Source of the DNA: an uncultured Pelagibacteraceae bacterium
GTDB lineage: Bacteria > Pseudomonadota > Alphaproteobacteria > Pelagibacterales > Pelagibacteraceae
Direction of reading: 5' to 3'
Assembly (NCBI GenBank): GCA_902574705.1
Contig: CACGOM010000001.1
Coordinates: 62,001-126,000 of the forward strand
DNA length: 64,000 bases
The notes under the pieces are model-generated. The model did no database searches and was not told the DNA's origin. It worked only from the letters and a program-made list of their open reading frames with translations. The translations under genes were made by a program, and so were the position numbers. Shown here piece after piece: positions 8,745 to 17,147 of the stretch (the first letter of the stretch is position 1; every line of letters begins with the position of its first letter).

Positions 8745-9398
8745 TTAAAAAGCTTTAACTAAACTAATTCTTACGTGAGGTCCACTTAACTCGCTAACTG
8801 TAACTGTGTTTGCTCCAGTACCACCATCACTAGTTACTGATACATCGTCGTAGTCAGAATATCCAGCTTCTGCTCTTAATGTTACACCTTGACCAGTGTC
8901 AATAGCTGTTCCTAAACTTAAATGCATTCCTTCTAATGTAGCATTAGGATAGTTAGTTGATGATGCCATAGTTTCTTCTGTTATTAAATCAGCTTGGCTG
9001 AATCCTGCTTTAATATATACAGAGTCATTTAATGGCTTAATCGCATATAACATAATGTTATCTTTTATATCAACTGAAGCTACAGTTTTTCCTGAAGCTT
9101 TGTGTACTTCTGTTCCGTTATTTCCACTTCTTCTTTCGTTTAATACGCTATTACTTCCTACTGAGTATGGCATTATATCTGCACCGATTGAAAAGCCGTT
9201 ACCAGTATCATATTCTACAAATATAGATCCATAAACTGCTTCAAGGGTTTCTGTTCTTGTATCAGAACTTGTTGTTTCAGAACCTTTTGCATCCATCGAT
9301 ACACCAGTTCCTGAAATACCAATACTTACTTGTGCGTTCGAAACGGTAGCAAATATTGCGAAAATTCCTGAAATTACTAATAGTTTTAATTTATTCAT
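8745..9398 (-). CDS. Putative outer-membrane beta-barrel protein
   Basis: A 217-residue secreted protein with a signal peptide ending near SNAQ. The remainder alternates polar and hydrophobic residues as in beta strands and ends with LVKAF, a terminal Phe that fits recognition by the BAM machinery. I chose the second ATG (MNKLK), because AGGA sits 7 bases upstream of it but directly abuts the first ATG two codons earlier. The gene is monocistronic, with a long upstream region and its own strong terminator, as expected of an abundant surface protein. The specific function is unrecognised; a small porin or opacity-like protein is possible. Confidence 0.7.
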   Translation of the reverse strand: MNKLKLLVISGIFAIFATVSNAQVSIGISGTGVSMDAKGSETTSSDTRTETLEAVYGSIFVEYDTGNGFSIGADIMPYSVGSNSVLNERRSGNNGTEVHKASGKTVASVDIKDNIMLYAIKPLNDSVYIKAGFSQADLITEETMASSTNYPNATLEGMHLSLGTAIDTGQGVTLRAEAGYSDYDDVSVTSDGGTGANTVTVSELSGPHVRISLVKAF

Positions 9399-9662
9399 GT
9401 ACATTTCCTATTAATTAGTTATTTAAATAATGTGTTTTGTTATCATAAATAAACTTTCATCGCTATAAAAAGCTCGTTTTTTTCACATGTAAATATAGAT
9501 TTTTTAAAATAGTTGTAAAAATACAACAAATCATCAATTATTTGATAAAATGCTTATTAAATTATTTATAAAATAAACATTATAGAATTACAATTATGAG
9601 TTGTTTTAAATACTTATTTTTGGGATGAGGTTATTTATTATAAATAAATTTATTTTTTCAAT
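9399..9662. other. Long AT-rich intergenic region upstream of the barrel protein
   Basis: This is the longest non-coding gap apart from the tmRNA locus. No open frame with a ribosome-binding site was seen. A short inverted repeat GTTGTA-AAAA-TACAAC lies at 9512-9527. A TTTACA -35-like hexamer lies upstream of the barrel gene on the minus strand, but its spacing to TATA-like hexamers is not convincing. It probably carries the barrel-gene promoter. Confidence 0.5.
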
Positions 9663-9989
9663 TTAACTTAAAAAACTACTTAATGCGCTTAATAACACAG
9701 CCGAAAAAACAGTTGGATAAACTAAATTTTTTTTTGTTAAATAAAATATAAAAACTGACAAAATAACAACCGCGAATCTAATAAAATAGTCTATTTCAGA
9801 CAAAGATCCTGAAGGAAAAATTACTAGTCTTGCAATTAAAGCTGCAAGAGTAGAATAAGCAAGACAATTAAACCATCTAAATATTTTGGATGTTTCTTTA
9901 ATTTTTTCTGCACTTAAGACACCTAAAAATCGTGAAAGATAAGTTGCTAACGATGTGATAATAATTATTGAAATAATATTATTTGCCAT
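9663..9989 (-). CDS. azlD: AzlD-family branched-chain amino-acid exporter subunit
   Basis: A small four-helix membrane protein of 108 residues (MANNIISIIIITSLATYLSRFLG...) with the AzlD hallmark of an N-terminal helix followed by TYLSRF. AzlD and AzlC together form an exporter of branched-chain amino acids. The frame is open further upstream, but this ATG has GGAG about 6 bases before it and overlaps the end of azlC by 11 bases, as is usual for azlCD pairs. Confidence 0.85.
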   Translation of the reverse strand: MANNIISIIIITSLATYLSRFLGVLSAEKIKETSKIFRWFNCLAYSTLAALIARLVIFPSGSLSEIDYFIRFAVVILSVFIFYLTKKNLVYPTVFSAVLLSALSSFLS

Positions 9990-10683
9990 TTCTTTCTCCG
10001 AAAAAATAAGCAATTGTACCCGCAATAAATCCACCAAACAAAATACACCATTCGGGCGATATAAAATAGAAAGCAGGACCTAAAGCTGCACCTAAAATAA
10101 TAGATAAAGTGATTTGTATTGTTTTCATTGCTCCTATCATCATACAAATAAAGTAAATAGGATTAATTATTGCTAACCCGATTAAAATATCTTTATTTAG
10201 AAAATCTGATGCAAAGAAGCCGATAATCGTAGAAATAATTGCAACAGACCATGTTGCTGTTCCTATACCTATCCAAAAATCTAATCTTTTTTCTTTTGTG
10301 ATATTTTGATAATTCTCTTTCATGATTAACCAAGATGAAACTGCAATAAAGTGACATGATAAATAATATTTCCATCTTGATTGATTTTTATGCATTAATA
10401 AAGGCATCAATGCTACTGTCATGGGATATAACCTTGCGTTAACTAACCATACAGCTATAAAAATATTTAACAAAGATGCACCGACAAACATTGACTCTGC
10501 CATCACTAATGAGCCGGGTAAGGCGTAAGTTAGAAATGTTGAAAAAATACTTTCCTGTATTGAAAATCCTAAATTTTTAAGTAAAGCACCTATTGCAATA
10601 AAACTAGCTCCAAGTGCAATTGCTGGACTGCCAACCCCCTTTATAGATTTAAGACCTTTAAAAAAATATTCTGAGTCAATCAT
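9979..10683 (-). CDS. azlC: AzlC-family branched-chain amino-acid permease (exporter)
   Basis: The large subunit of the AzlCD exporter, 234 residues. It has about seven membrane spans, ALPGSLVMAESMFVGASL in the N-terminal half and LVNARLYPMTVALMP, both characteristic of AzlC/YgaZ. The ATG overlaps the livF stop as TGATG; a TTG one codon earlier is less likely. The gene is thus translationally tied to the import operon before it. Confidence 0.9.
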   Translation of the reverse strand: MIDSEYFFKGLKSIKGVGSPAIALGASFIAIGALLKNLGFSIQESIFSTFLTYALPGSLVMAESMFVGASLLNIFIAVWLVNARLYPMTVALMPLLMHKNQSRWKYYLSCHFIAVSSWLIMKENYQNITKEKRLDFWIGIGTATWSVAIISTIIGFFASDFLNKDILIGLAIINPIYFICMMIGAMKTIQITLSIILGAALGPAFYFISPEWCILFGGFIAGTIAYFFGERNGK

Positions 10684-11468
10684 CAACCGCCAAGAAATAG
10701 TCTACCTACATCTGGATTTTTAAGTAGATCATCACCTGATCCTGCAATTGCAGTTTGTCCTGAAACGAGAACATATCCAATGTCTGCAAACTCCAGACCT
10801 TTTTTAGCATTTTGTTCAACTAGAATAATTGTTTTTTTTTCGTTTTGTTGTAAATCTCTTAAAATTTCAAATACCATATCTATATATTTTGGTTCTAAAC
10901 CAATAGAAGGTTCGTCTACTAAAAGCACTGAGGGTTTCATCACTAACGCTCTAGATATTTCTAATAAACGCCTTTCACCACCAGATAAAACCTTTGCCGG
11001 TTGATTTCTTCTATTATTGAGTCTTTCATATTTTTGCAAAACTTTTTCAGCTTCTTCATATGACTCTTCTGTTTTATCTTTTATAAATCCCCCCATCAAA
11101 AGATTTTCCTCTACTGTCATATCTGGAAATACTGAATTATCTTGTAATATATATGCTATCCCCTCTGATTTTAATTTTTCTGCAGGAGTTAATTTTGTAA
11201 TTTCCCTCCCATCAATTTCTATTTGCCCCGAAAAGATATTTGTAAATCCATAAATCGAATGAAGTATTGTAGATTTTCCTGCACCATTAGGCCCTATAAG
11301 ACATAAAGATTGTGCTCTACTTACAAACAAATCTAAATTATGTAAAATTTCCATTTTACCATAACCTGCTGACAAATTTTGAATTTTTAAATGCACATCA
11401 TTGGGGGATAACTTTTTTAAATCTTCAGCTTTAGGTGCTGCCCCAAGAACTTCATATTGATTTGACAT
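10683..11468 (-). CDS. livF: HAAT-family ABC transporter ATPase, LivF type (second system)
   Basis: A 261-residue ATPase with Walker A GPNGAGKST at 59-67, signature LSGGERRLLEISR and Walker B VLLVDEPSIGLEP. It carries an N-terminal extension of about 25 residues (MSNQYEVLGAAPKAEDLKKL) compared with usual LivF proteins. It is the last transport ATPase of the second liv unit: its ATG overlaps the livG stop by one base, and its own stop overlaps azlC. Confidence 0.92.
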   Translation of the reverse strand: MSNQYEVLGAAPKAEDLKKLSPNDVHLKIQNLSAGYGKMEILHNLDLFVSRAQSLCLIGPNGAGKSTILHSIYGFTNIFSGQIEIDGREITKLTPAEKLKSEGIAYILQDNSVFPDMTVEENLLMGGFIKDKTEESYEEAEKVLQKYERLNNRRNQPAKVLSGGERRLLEISRALVMKPSVLLVDEPSIGLEPKYIDMVFEILRDLQQNEKKTIILVEQNAKKGLEFADIGYVLVSGQTAIAGSGDDLLKNPDVGRLFLGG

Positions 11469-12208
11469 TATTGAGCCCCCAAATATGCATCAATTACTCT
11501 TTTATCATTTTTAATCTCATCAGGAGTACCATTAGAAAGTAATTTACCATGTGCTAAACAGAATATATTTTCTGCTAATTGCATTATAACTCGCATATTA
11601 TGCTCAATTACCAAAAGAGTTATTCCAAAATCTTGATTTACTTTAATAAGCCTGTCAATTATTCCATTAATTAAAGTTGGATTAATACCCGCCGTTGGTT
11701 CATCTAGAAGTAACATTTCTGGCTCATTCATTAAAGCCATTGCAAGTTCTAATAGCTTTTGTTGTCCAAAAGATAAGTCGCCTGCTCTTAGATTTCTTTT
11801 TTGGTACAATCCAACAAAGTTAAGTAAGTTTTCTGCTTTATCTGTTAAATCTTTGGGTATTTTAGAAAATATTTTTAAAAGATTTTCATCACTTCCTTTG
11901 TGACTAATAAGCATATTATCAACACAATTTAGCTTACCGTAGATTCTTGTTTGTTGAAATGTTCTAAGTAATCCAAGTTTAGCAATTACTGGTACCGGTA
12001 ACTCTGACACTTCTTTGTTATTAAATTTAATCGAGCCTTTATCAATTGGATATGTCCCAACTATTGAATTAAATAATGTAGTTTTGCCAGATCCATTAGG
12101 TCCAATAAGTCCAACAATTTTTCCTTTTTGAACTGACAATGATATATCCACATTAGCTTTCACACCTCCAAAAGATTTGCTGACATTGTTAACTTCAAGA
12201 ATACTCAT
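11468..12208 (-). CDS. livG: HAAT-family ABC transporter ATPase, LivG type (second system)
   Basis: A 246-residue ATPase with Walker A GPNGSGKTT at 36-44, signature LSFGQQKLLELAM (Phe in place of the usual Gly after LS) and Walker B MLLLDEPTAGINP. LSFGQ is a common LivG variant. It overlaps livM by four bases and livF by one, giving a tightly coupled livHMGF set. Confidence 0.93.
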   Translation of the reverse strand: MSILEVNNVSKSFGGVKANVDISLSVQKGKIVGLIGPNGSGKTTLFNSIVGTYPIDKGSIKFNNKEVSELPVPVIAKLGLLRTFQQTRIYGKLNCVDNMLISHKGSDENLLKIFSKIPKDLTDKAENLLNFVGLYQKRNLRAGDLSFGQQKLLELAMALMNEPEMLLLDEPTAGINPTLINGIIDRLIKVNQDFGITLLVIEHNMRVIMQLAENIFCLAHGKLLSNGTPDEIKNDKRVIDAYLGAQ

Positions 12209-13254
12209 TTTAATTCTACCTGTGCTTTTCGGTCTTTTTCATCAACCACTTCTCCAAATCTTTCTGGATATTTTTCTCTTAGCCAGCCCATTAATCCCTC
12301 AGGAAAGTAAATTACTATGACAACAATTAAAACTCCTAAAGCAACATACTGCCACCCAAGGAAGAAGGTCCAAAACCCTTCTTTAAATACATGAAAAATA
12401 GTTGCACCAATTATAGGTCCCCATAAAGTTCCTTTACCACCTAATATTGCCATAAGCACCATAAACACTCCCATCTCTCTTCCATCAAAAGCAACATCTG
12501 TAGAGTCAATGTAGCCAACTAATCCACCCATAATTCCGCCAGCCAAACCACAGAAGAAAGCTGATATCATCCACCCAATAATTTTATACTTCATTGTTTG
12601 AATACCCATTGCTTCTGCCTTATCTTCGTTATCTCTAATTGCATTCAAAATTAATTTAAATCTTGTTGAGTAAATTGCTCTTACAGTGATAAATGTAAAC
12701 ACAAGTGCAAAAAAGCTTAGGAAATAAAAAAATTCTCCCCTGGCCTCCAAACCTCCAACATTTGGAAATGGTGGAGTTGTAAATCCTTGACCCGCTCCAA
12801 TAATTTCAATACCTCCAGATATTTCTCCAGCTGCAACACCTAATCCTAAAGTACAAATTGCAAAATAGTGACCCCTTAATCCTAAAATTGAATACCCAAT
12901 TAGACCTGCAACAATTGTAGGTACTACAGCTGCAACTACAAGACCAGCTGCCATTCCTTGAAAAAATTGAGCTGGTGTATGTACAAAAGTTTTTTCTCCA
13001 CCACTTTCTGTCCACTCAGCTAAAGGAAAAAACATTCCCACTTGCACAGACGCACATAAGTACATTCCTAGGCCGTAAAATAATATATTACCAAAAGTAT
13101 TATAGCCCATCTCTCCCCCTTGAATATTCCAAGTGGTTGCTAAAACGATTAAAATACAGAGTATTGACAATTGGACTTTAAATGCAGGAAATATAAAAGG
13201 AGCAGCTATACCAAAAATCAATATACTTATATATAAAACTAAATTCTTATTCAT
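12205..13254 (-). CDS. livM: HAAT-family ABC transporter permease, LivM type (second system)
   Basis: A membrane subunit of 349 residues, normal for the family. It shows GHYFAICTLGLGVAAGEI, the coupling segment LNAIRDNEDKAEAMGI and the AILGGKGTLWGPIIGA motif. The hydrophilic tail (about 25 residues, WLREKYPERFGEVVDEKD) is cytoplasmic. It overlaps livH by one base and livG by four. Confidence 0.93.
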   Translation of the reverse strand: MNKNLVLYISILIFGIAAPFIFPAFKVQLSILCILIVLATTWNIQGGEMGYNTFGNILFYGLGMYLCASVQVGMFFPLAEWTESGGEKTFVHTPAQFFQGMAAGLVVAAVVPTIVAGLIGYSILGLRGHYFAICTLGLGVAAGEISGGIEIIGAGQGFTTPPFPNVGGLEARGEFFYFLSFFALVFTFITVRAIYSTRFKLILNAIRDNEDKAEAMGIQTMKYKIIGWMISAFFCGLAGGIMGGLVGYIDSTDVAFDGREMGVFMVLMAILGGKGTLWGPIIGATIFHVFKEGFWTFFLGWQYVALGVLIVVIVIYFPEGLMGWLREKYPERFGEVVDEKDRKAQVELK

Positions 13255-14147
13255 TATTTTAAATATTCTCGTTTTCTTGATAGTTTAAATCTCCTATAGA
13301 CCAATATTAGAACCAGCAACAAAAACACTGACCCAATTCTGAATTCTGTACCTAAAATATAATCAGCAAATTCCTCAAAAATACCTAAGCCCATTCCAGA
13401 AACTGCAACACCAGGTAAATTTCCCAAACCAGCTACAATAACTATCATGAAAGATCTAATTGTATAAGGCAGTCCCATATAAGGATGAATTGTAAAAGTT
13501 ATTGAAATTAAAGCGCCAGCAACACCACATAAAGCTGCATTAATTCCAAATGTTGCTGCATAAACCTTTTCAGTATCTACACCTAAAATCTTTGCGGCTC
13601 TTGCATTTTGGGCCGTTGCTCTAATTGCACGTCCTAGTTTAGATCTTTTCATATAAATAACTAAACCAATAGCAAAAATTATACTGATGACTGCTGAAAA
13701 AATTTTAGAATTAGGTAATGTTACAGAATTATCAAATAACATAGTAGTACCATAACCTGAATTAGCAAGAACAACATCTGCACCAAATGCAAAGTTCATT
13801 AATTGCATAAATAAAATACTTATTCCGAATGTAGCTAAAATTGATATAAATAAATCTCGATCTACAACTTTATTGATTACTAATTTATAAATTCCAATTC
13901 CTACAAAATACATAATAATTGGAGAAACAATTACCCCCCATCCAGGATGAATTCCATACAAGTACATAAAGTATGCAATGTAACCACCTAGTATAACTAG
14001 ATCGCCTTGAGCAATATTTATGATATTCATTACTCCCCATTGAAGAGCCATACCATATGCAATTAAAGCAAAAAGTATGCCAAGTAATAATCCATCAAGC
14101 AATGCTTGAATAGTTAACATTGGAACTTGAAATACTAAAAAATCCAT
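13254..14147 (-). CDS. livH: HAAT-family ABC transporter permease, LivH type (second system)
   Basis: A membrane subunit of 297 residues with YGMALQWGVMNIINIAQGDLV near the N-terminus, the coupling helix IRATAQNARAAKILGVD and VAGLGNLPGVAVSG. It is the first permease gene after livK and is separated from it by a terminator-like hairpin, so its expression probably depends on read-through. Confidence 0.93.
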   Translation of the reverse strand: MDFLVFQVPMLTIQALLDGLLLGILFALIAYGMALQWGVMNIINIAQGDLVILGGYIAYFMYLYGIHPGWGVIVSPIIMYFVGIGIYKLVINKVVDRDLFISILATFGISILFMQLMNFAFGADVVLANSGYGTTMLFDNSVTLPNSKIFSAVISIIFAIGLVIYMKRSKLGRAIRATAQNARAAKILGVDTEKVYAATFGINAALCGVAGALISITFTIHPYMGLPYTIRSFMIVIVAGLGNLPGVAVSGMGLGIFEEFADYILGTEFRIGSVFLLLVLILVYRRFKLSRKREYLK

Positions 14148-14171
14148 CTTTGGTTATTAATTGTAAAAAAG

Positions 14172-14197
14172 ATGCCCCCATAGACTCATGGGGGCAT
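14172..14197 (-). terminator. Hairpin between livK and livH (attenuating terminator)
   Basis: A 10-bp perfect stem ATGCCCCCAT/ATGGGGGCAT with a 6-nt loop AGACTC is followed on the minus strand by CTTTTTTAC. It sits right after the binding-protein gene and before its permease genes. This is the classic way to make much more periplasmic binding protein than membrane complex. Confidence 0.92.
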
Positions 14198-14211
14198 AAG
14201 TTATTTATTTT

Positions 14212-15450
14212 TTATCTTTCAGACCACTTAGGAATAGGGTGAATTAACTCAGCTGAAGCCCATTTTAAAGGAGCTACAACTTTATTTTCACATTTTCCTG
14301 CATCATCACACATTACTTGGAAAAGCACCATAGGCTTGTCAACGTTCTGACCGCCTGGGGCAAACTTTATATTTCCATAGAATGTTTGCATGTTAGTGGC
14401 TGCAAGAGCATCTCTCACTTTTTTTTGATCAAATGAATTTGCTCTTTCAAAAGCATCTTTGAAAACCAACAAAGCTGCTGAAGATTCAGCTGATTGATAC
14501 GGTGGATCATAACCAAACTCTTTTTCAAAATCAGCAGCATAAGTCATACCATCTTTAAAGAAGTCATCTTTATAAGTAAGAGTTTTATGCCATTGAGATG
14601 CACATAAAGCATACTCAGAATTTTTACCATGCTGTTTTGATAGTTTTGCTGCATCACAGTGTGTCATTGCTAACATTGGAACATCAACTTTCATTTCAGC
14701 AATTTGTCTGATTGCTGTTAATGCACCTTTAGTGTGGCCAGATACGACTAAAACATCTGGTTTAACAGCTTTGACTTTTGCTAAAGTTGCGGCCATATCA
14801 TTAAGCTCTTTTGGTAGCTTGTCATCAATTACGATTTCAGAACCAGTTCTTTCAGCTGCATCTAAAATGCCTAATCTAACATCTTGTGAAAATGCATCTT
14901 GTTCAAAAGCTTGTGCAATTTTAACACCTTTTCCACCATTTAATTCAACAGCAGTTTCAATAGCAACATCAAGATATAAGTTAGCGGGAGCCAATACTGC
15001 AAATAGATATTTATAACCTTTTGTAAATAAAGATCTAGAAGCTCCATTTGCCTCGACCATTGGAACGCCGTACTTTTCAGTTACAGGCGCAATAGCTTTA
15101 GTTAATCCTGAACTATATGGCCCAAGCATAAACTCAACACCATCTTGTGAAATTAATCTTTCTGCAAGTTGTGCGGCTCTTTTAGGATTTGATTCATCAT
15201 CATAATAAATAATGTCAAATTTGTAAGTTTTTCCCCCAACTTTAACACCTCCCATGCTGTTAATTCTATCAACGGCCATATTATAACCGTTTTGAGTATG
15301 AACACCATTAGATGAATATTTTCCTGTTAAAGAAATCGCAGCACCTAATACAATCTTATCGCCTACTACTTTTGCTAATGAAATAACAGAAGTTGAAAAT
15401 AAAATTGCTATTGCAGAAAAAAATGTGATTAAAATGTTTTTTATTTTCAT
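14212..15450 (-). CDS. livK: HAAT-family ABC substrate-binding protein, LivK type (second system)
   Basis: The periplasmic binding protein of the second liv unit, 412 residues. A signal peptide of about 27 residues is followed by GDKIVLGAAISLTGKYSSNG, the standard opening of amino-acid/amide receptors, and then PYSSGLTKAIAPVTEKYGVP. A strong GAGGAG ribosome-binding site precedes the ATG, stronger than most in this window, consistent with high expression. Its ligand is not readable. The azlCD genes at the operon end hint at branched-chain amino acids. Confidence 0.93.
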   Translation of the reverse strand: MKIKNILITFFSAIAILFSTSVISLAKVVGDKIVLGAAISLTGKYSSNGVHTQNGYNMAVDRINSMGGVKVGGKTYKFDIIYYDDESNPKRAAQLAERLISQDGVEFMLGPYSSGLTKAIAPVTEKYGVPMVEANGASRSLFTKGYKYLFAVLAPANLYLDVAIETAVELNGGKGVKIAQAFEQDAFSQDVRLGILDAAERTGSEIVIDDKLPKELNDMAATLAKVKAVKPDVLVVSGHTKGALTAIRQIAEMKVDVPMLAMTHCDAAKLSKQHGKNSEYALCASQWHKTLTYKDDFFKDGMTYAADFEKEFGYDPPYQSAESSAALLVFKDAFERANSFDQKKVRDALAATNMQTFYGNIKFAPGGQNVDKPMVLFQVMCDDAGKCENKVVAPLKWASAELIHPIPKWSER

Positions 15451-15491
15451 TTTTTTTTCTCCTCTTAATAAATTTATTAATTTTTATATTT

Positions 15492-15520
15492 AATATAAAA
15501 ATTATTTTTTTTTCAAGTAC
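15492..15520 (-). promoter_or_regulatory. Possible livK promoter
   Basis: On the minus strand TTGAAA is followed after about 17 bases by TTAAAT, roughly 40 bases upstream of the livK ATG. ACAC-GAAAT-GTGT, a small inverted repeat, lies just upstream. The long A/T runs make hexamer matches cheap, so this is tentative. Confidence 0.35.
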
Positions 15521-15539
15521 ACGAAATGTGTCTTAATAA

Positions 15540-16154
15540 TTAATATTGTTGAGTAAATGCAATTATTATTGCAATAATGATTAATACACACGCTGAAATT
15601 GAATTAATTACTCTTGGGTTTGCTTTTATCCATGTAATTAATTTATTGGCAAGTATTGCGTAACCAACCAAAGAAATAAAGTCTAACAACATGTATGTTA
15701 AAATTAAAATAAAAAACTGTGCAATATAATTTGTGGAAAAATCAATAAATTGTGGAAATATAAATGGAAAAAACAACCATGCCTTAGGGCTAGTTCCAGC
15801 AACTAAAAACCCATCTTTAAAGAATGAAATAAAACTTTTTGAAGAAAAATTTTTAGAATTTACGTCTTTTGGTCTACTTTTATAAATATCATAAGCTAAA
15901 TAACATAAATAAAAAATTCCAATCCATTTAAAAGTATTTAAAAACAGTGGTTGATCAGAAAAAAATGAACCAATTACAAAAATTACCAATGTAGCTTGAA
16001 CAAAGTTTGCAGTTACATCACCTAAAGCAGTCCATACACAATTTTTAACTCCATAATTCATTGAATAAGAAATTATTACTATTCTTGGTGTTCCAGGTGT
16101 TATGAATAAAAAAATTATAATTTGTAAGAAAAGTATAAAATCTTGGGGAAGCAT
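15540..16154 (-). CDS. LysE/RhtB-family amino-acid exporter
   Basis: A 204-residue inner-membrane protein with six hydrophobic helices. The LysE landmark region FITPGTPRIVIISYSMNYGVKNC replaces the common FxxPGPxxxxV, and AGTSPKAWLFFPFIFPQF matches the conserved NPK-like segment. The family exports basic or neutral amino acids. No ribosome-binding sequence lies in the 7 bases before the ATG. The nearest AGGA is 13 bases upstream and buried in the hairpin described separately, so translation may be controlled by that structure. Confidence 0.87.
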   Translation of the reverse strand: MLPQDFILFLQIIIFLFITPGTPRIVIISYSMNYGVKNCVWTALGDVTANFVQATLVIFVIGSFFSDQPLFLNTFKWIGIFYLCYLAYDIYKSRPKDVNSKNFSSKSFISFFKDGFLVAGTSPKAWLFFPFIFPQFIDFSTNYIAQFFILILTYMLLDFISLVGYAILANKLITWIKANPRVINSISACVLIIIAIIIAFTQQY

Positions 16155-16161
16155 TTTTAAC

Positions 16162-16210
16162 AGATAGTCCTAATGAACCGGGAGCTAAAAATGGCTTAGT
16201 AGGACTATCT
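16162..16210 (-). promoter_or_regulatory. Structured 5' leader of the LysE-family gene
   Basis: On the minus strand AGATAGTCCTA and TAGGACTATCT form an 11-bp perfect stem around a 27-nt apical region. That region has a possible 4-bp sub-hairpin (CUAA with UUAG) and a CUCCCGGUUCA segment. The stem ends 7 bases before the ATG and contains the only upstream AGGA, so folding would hide a ribosome-binding site. A promoter places +1 at the base of the stem. It could be a riboswitch-like or protein-bound leader; no known riboswitch class is recognised. Confidence 0.6.
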
Positions 16211-16217
16211 TATAATA

Positions 16218-16226
16218 ATTATATCA
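16218..16226 (-). promoter_or_regulatory. Extended -10 promoter of the LysE-family gene
   Basis: TGATATAAT on the minus strand is a perfect extended -10 (TGnTATAAT). Seven bases downstream is the first base of the hairpin, so the whole leader would be the hairpin plus 7 bases. The -35 region is weak, which extended -10 promoters tolerate. Confidence 0.6.
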
Positions 16227-16276
16227 CAGCCTGATAAAATTTGCATTATTGATTTTTTTAAGATTTATTGAATTTT

Positions 16277-16570
16277 ATGAAAAAATCTAAGGCACCTGAG
16301 ACCCGCGTCAAAAATCCAGAGCCTAATGTTAAGAGTCCGGATTGGGTAATTTGGGCTGCATGGGCAGATCGAATAACTTTTGAGGAAATAAAGAAAAAAA
16401 CTGGAAAGTCTGAATCTGATGTTATTAAAATAATGAGAAGGAATTTGAAACCTTCATCGTTTAGACTTTGGCGTGAAAGAGCAAAAAGAAAAAGTATAAA
16501 ACACAGAAAAAAATTTATTTTAGAGAGAAATAATTTAAGAAAAAAAATTAACAAAAATGACTTTATTTAA
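16277..16570 (+). CDS. DUF2805/TIGR03643-like small basic protein
   Basis: A 97-residue Lys/Arg-rich protein. The segment SPDWVIWAAWADRITFEEIKKKTG followed by DVIKIMRRNLKPSSFRLWRERAKRK resembles the TIGR03643 (DUF2805) family of unknown function. The helix-turn-helix-like spacing (FEEIKKKTGKSESDVIKIMR) suggests nucleic-acid binding, but that is inference. I start at the ATG (MKKSK); a TTG three codons earlier is also in frame. It converges on the TlpA-like gene and overlaps it by 8 bases. Confidence 0.75.
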   Translation: MKKSKAPETRVKNPEPNVKSPDWVIWAAWADRITFEEIKKKTGKSESDVIKIMRRNLKPSSFRLWRERAKRKSIKHRKKFILERNNLRKKINKNDFI

Positions 16571-17078
16571 TTGAGTCTATCCAAGAAACAAATTTTTCAT
16601 CATCAAAATCTATACTACCTGAAATCCTAGCAATCATTTCTTTGTTTTTATTTAAAATAATAGTTGTTGGCACCCCTCTCAGGGCAAAAACTTTGACTAA
16701 TTTTAATCCATCGTCAAAATATATATTTAAATTTTTAATATTTAAATCTTTATAAAATTTATCAGTATTTTTAAGATTTTTTTCTTCCATATTGATTGGA
16801 AAAATAAAAATTCCATCTTTTGCATGAAGCTTGTCTAAAGAAGGCATTTCATCTTTACATGGTGCACACCAAGTTGCCCAAAAATTCAAAATATATAATT
16901 CATCTGTATTAATTGAATTTAAATCTATTTTGTTGCCATTTCTATCTTGAAAAATTATTTGTTTATAAATTTTTGGTTTATCTAGAAGTAAAATGTTTTT
17001 AAATGGTGGTTTTTCTTTACTAAATGCAACATTTATAACCAAAATACTAAAAATAATTAAATAGTTTATTAATTTCAT
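16563..17078 (-). CDS. TlpA/ResA-like secreted thiol-disulfide protein
   Basis: A 171-residue thioredoxin-fold protein with an N-terminal signal or anchor helix (1-20) and the active site WCAPC (Cys71 and Cys74) in LNFWATWCAPCKDEMP. A cis-Pro loop GVPTTIILN follows. TlpA/ResA proteins reduce periplasmic cysteines, for example of apocytochrome c. The nearby glutaredoxin and MsrB genes make a small thiol-redox neighbourhood, although on different strands. Confidence 0.9.
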   Translation of the reverse strand: MKLINYLIIFSILVINVAFSKEKPPFKNILLLDKPKIYKQIIFQDRNGNKIDLNSINTDELYILNFWATWCAPCKDEMPSLDKLHAKDGIFIFPINMEEKNLKNTDKFYKDLNIKNLNIYFDDGLKLVKVFALRGVPTTIILNKNKEMIARISGSIDFDDEKFVSWIDSIK

Positions 17079-17147
17079 AAATTTTTAATAACATTAATAA
17101 GATAAAAATATAGTGGAAAAAAAAGATTTAATAATTATATAAGTCGT

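Noticed and set aside
9990..10037. Upstream extension of azlD
   Set aside because: The later ATG has a GGAG ribosome-binding site and begins at the AzlD-like hydrophobic segment; the extension is out-of-frame azlC.
14732..15016. Open frame antisense to livK
   Set aside because: Mirror of the binding-protein coding strand with no start signal.
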